Source of the DNA: Beroe ovata
Lineage: Eukaryota > Ctenophora > Nuda > Beroida > Beroidae
Length of the DNA stretch: 47,040 nt
Reading direction: 5' to 3'
NCBI GenBank assembly: GCA_946803715.1
Contig: CAMPET010000030.1
Location: 23,042 to 70,081, forward strand
A model generated the notes under the pieces. The model did not search any database and was not told the DNA's origin. It was given only the letters and a program-made list of their open reading frames with translations. Of the stretch, positions 46,171 through 47,040 are shown piece by piece. How positions within the stretch are numbered: the first letter of the stretch is position 1; every line of letters begins with the position of its first letter. The translations under genes and the position numbers were made by a program.

Positions 46171-47040
46171 TAAAGGGGTAAAAATGAGCTAGGAAACAAT
46201 AGAGACCCTTATCTGACCCTTTATTTGACAGTATCGATATAGGGTGTGATCACCGATCATTGGGACCACGAAAAATGGAATCAGCGCTCAAAATAAAGTG
46301 ATATGATATGATAAAGGGGTAAAAATGAGCTAGATTCACCAGAGACCCTTATCTGACCCTTTATTTGACAAATTCTGGCATAGGGCGTGGTCACAGATCA
46401 TTGGGACCTCAAAAAATGGAATCAGCGCTAAAAACAGTGATATGATATGATAAATGGGTAAAAAAGAGCTAGGAAGCACCAGAGACCCTTATCTGACCCC
46501 TTGATTTGACAGTATTGACAAAAGGCGTGGTCGCTGATTATTGGTACTTCGAAAAAAAATAAGGGGTAAAAATGAGCTAGCAAACGACTGAGACCCTTAT
46601 CTGACCCCTTATTTGACAGTTATGACCAAAGGCGTGGTTGCAGATTATTGGGACTTCGAAAAATGGAATAAGCGCTCAAAAATTACCTTTGAAACAGCGA
46701 AATGCACTAATAAAGGGGTAAAAAAGAGCTACCAAACGACTGAGACCCTTATCTGACCCCTTATTTCATAAAACTGACATAGGGCGTGGTCACAGATCAT
46801 TGGTACCACGAAAAATGGAATCAGCGCTCAAAAACAGCGATATGATATGATAAAGGGGTAAAAATGAGCTAAGAAGCACCAGAGACCCTTATCTGACCAC
46901 TTATTTGACAGTACTGACAAAAGGCGTGGTCGCAGATCATTGGGACCTCGAAAAATGGAATCAGCGCTCAAAATTACCTAGGAAACGGTGATGTACACTA
47001 ATAAATTAGTAAAAATAAGCTAGCAAACGACTGAGACCCT
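46171..47040 (+). repeat. satellite array, unit about 140 bp
   Basis: Units start at TAAAGGGGTAAAAA-type sequence at about 46171, 46312, 46451, 46559, 46711, 46851 and 47002; the last runs off the window. Spacing is 141, 139, 108, 152, 140 and 151 bp. Every complete unit carries GAGACCCTTATCTGACC, a GGCGTGGTC-type motif and, except the 108-bp one, a GGAAT-AGCGCT block. Two kinds of unit end alternate: one with GTGATATGATATG and one with ATTACCT...GAAAC. Non-coding. Confidence 0.85.

Noticed and set aside
1-47040. CRISPR arrays, operons, phage or other prokaryotic systems
   Set aside because: No array of equal repeats with unique spacers; the genes are spliced and animal-like. The tandem arrays found are satellites and allelic overlaps.

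Overview
The window is nuclear DNA from an intron-rich animal. The genes have short exons (about 45-340 bp), GTRAGT-type donors and introns of 50 bp to about 3 kb. The gene set fits a ciliated metazoan: an OFD1 orthologue, a carbohydrate (GlcNAc/Gal-6-O) sulfotransferase, an ING-PHD chromatin reader, the zinc-binding protein CZIB and two EXD2-type exonucleases. Coding parts are richer in GC than the spacers. The species cannot be named from sequence alone; a marine invertebrate, possibly a non-bilaterian, is a guess. Single N bases at 713, 3579, 4846, 7653, 8907, 23401, 24616, 25695 and 45616 look like contig joins. At several of them the flanking sequence is repeated in slightly diverged form, so unmerged haplotypes are stacked in tandem here.

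Layout. 1-2970: no secure gene, but MITE-like and strongly palindromic DNA. 2977-11922 (+): a 12-exon OFD1 orthologue (about 770 aa) whose exon 2 appears twice (3352-3470 and 4866-4984) around an inserted contig. That contig holds a separate minus-strand secreted-protein ORF (3858-4610). A three-copy ~420-bp tandem repeat lies in the following intron. 12740-13207 (-): a secreted protein with 10 cysteines. 14723-24502 (-): a 20-exon patatin-like phospholipase gene (about 1,120 aa) with an intact Ser/Asp dyad, a very long insertion inside the patatin fold, a Cys-rich segment in front of it and an apparent 1-nt deletion in exon 3. 24288-26545: two back-to-back allelic overlaps. 26725-27885 (+): intronless carbohydrate sulfotransferase. 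28.5-32.5 kb: mostly non-coding. 32574-33485 (-): ING family. 33811-34894 (-): CZIB. 35268-39424 (-) and 39821-43120 (-): tandem EXD2 paralogues that share the DEDDy exonuclease core but have unrelated C-termini. 43.1-47.0 kb: repeats, namely a tRNA-like SINE head, a MITE, a cluster of GC-rich hairpins and a ~140-bp satellite running off the window end.

From 32.5 to 43.1 kb every gene is on the minus strand with short spacers. They are probably independent genes: their products act in chromatin reading (ING), zinc binding (CZIB) and nucleic-acid processing (EXD2), and no operon-like signal was seen. I built the gene models by hand from ORFs, splice sites and intron phase. All exon phases listed for OFD1, CZIB, the patatin gene and both EXD2 genes close correctly, except for two anomalies: the patatin exon 3 frameshift and an AT donor in EXD2-A. 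No promoter, riboswitch or CRISPR feature could be supported.
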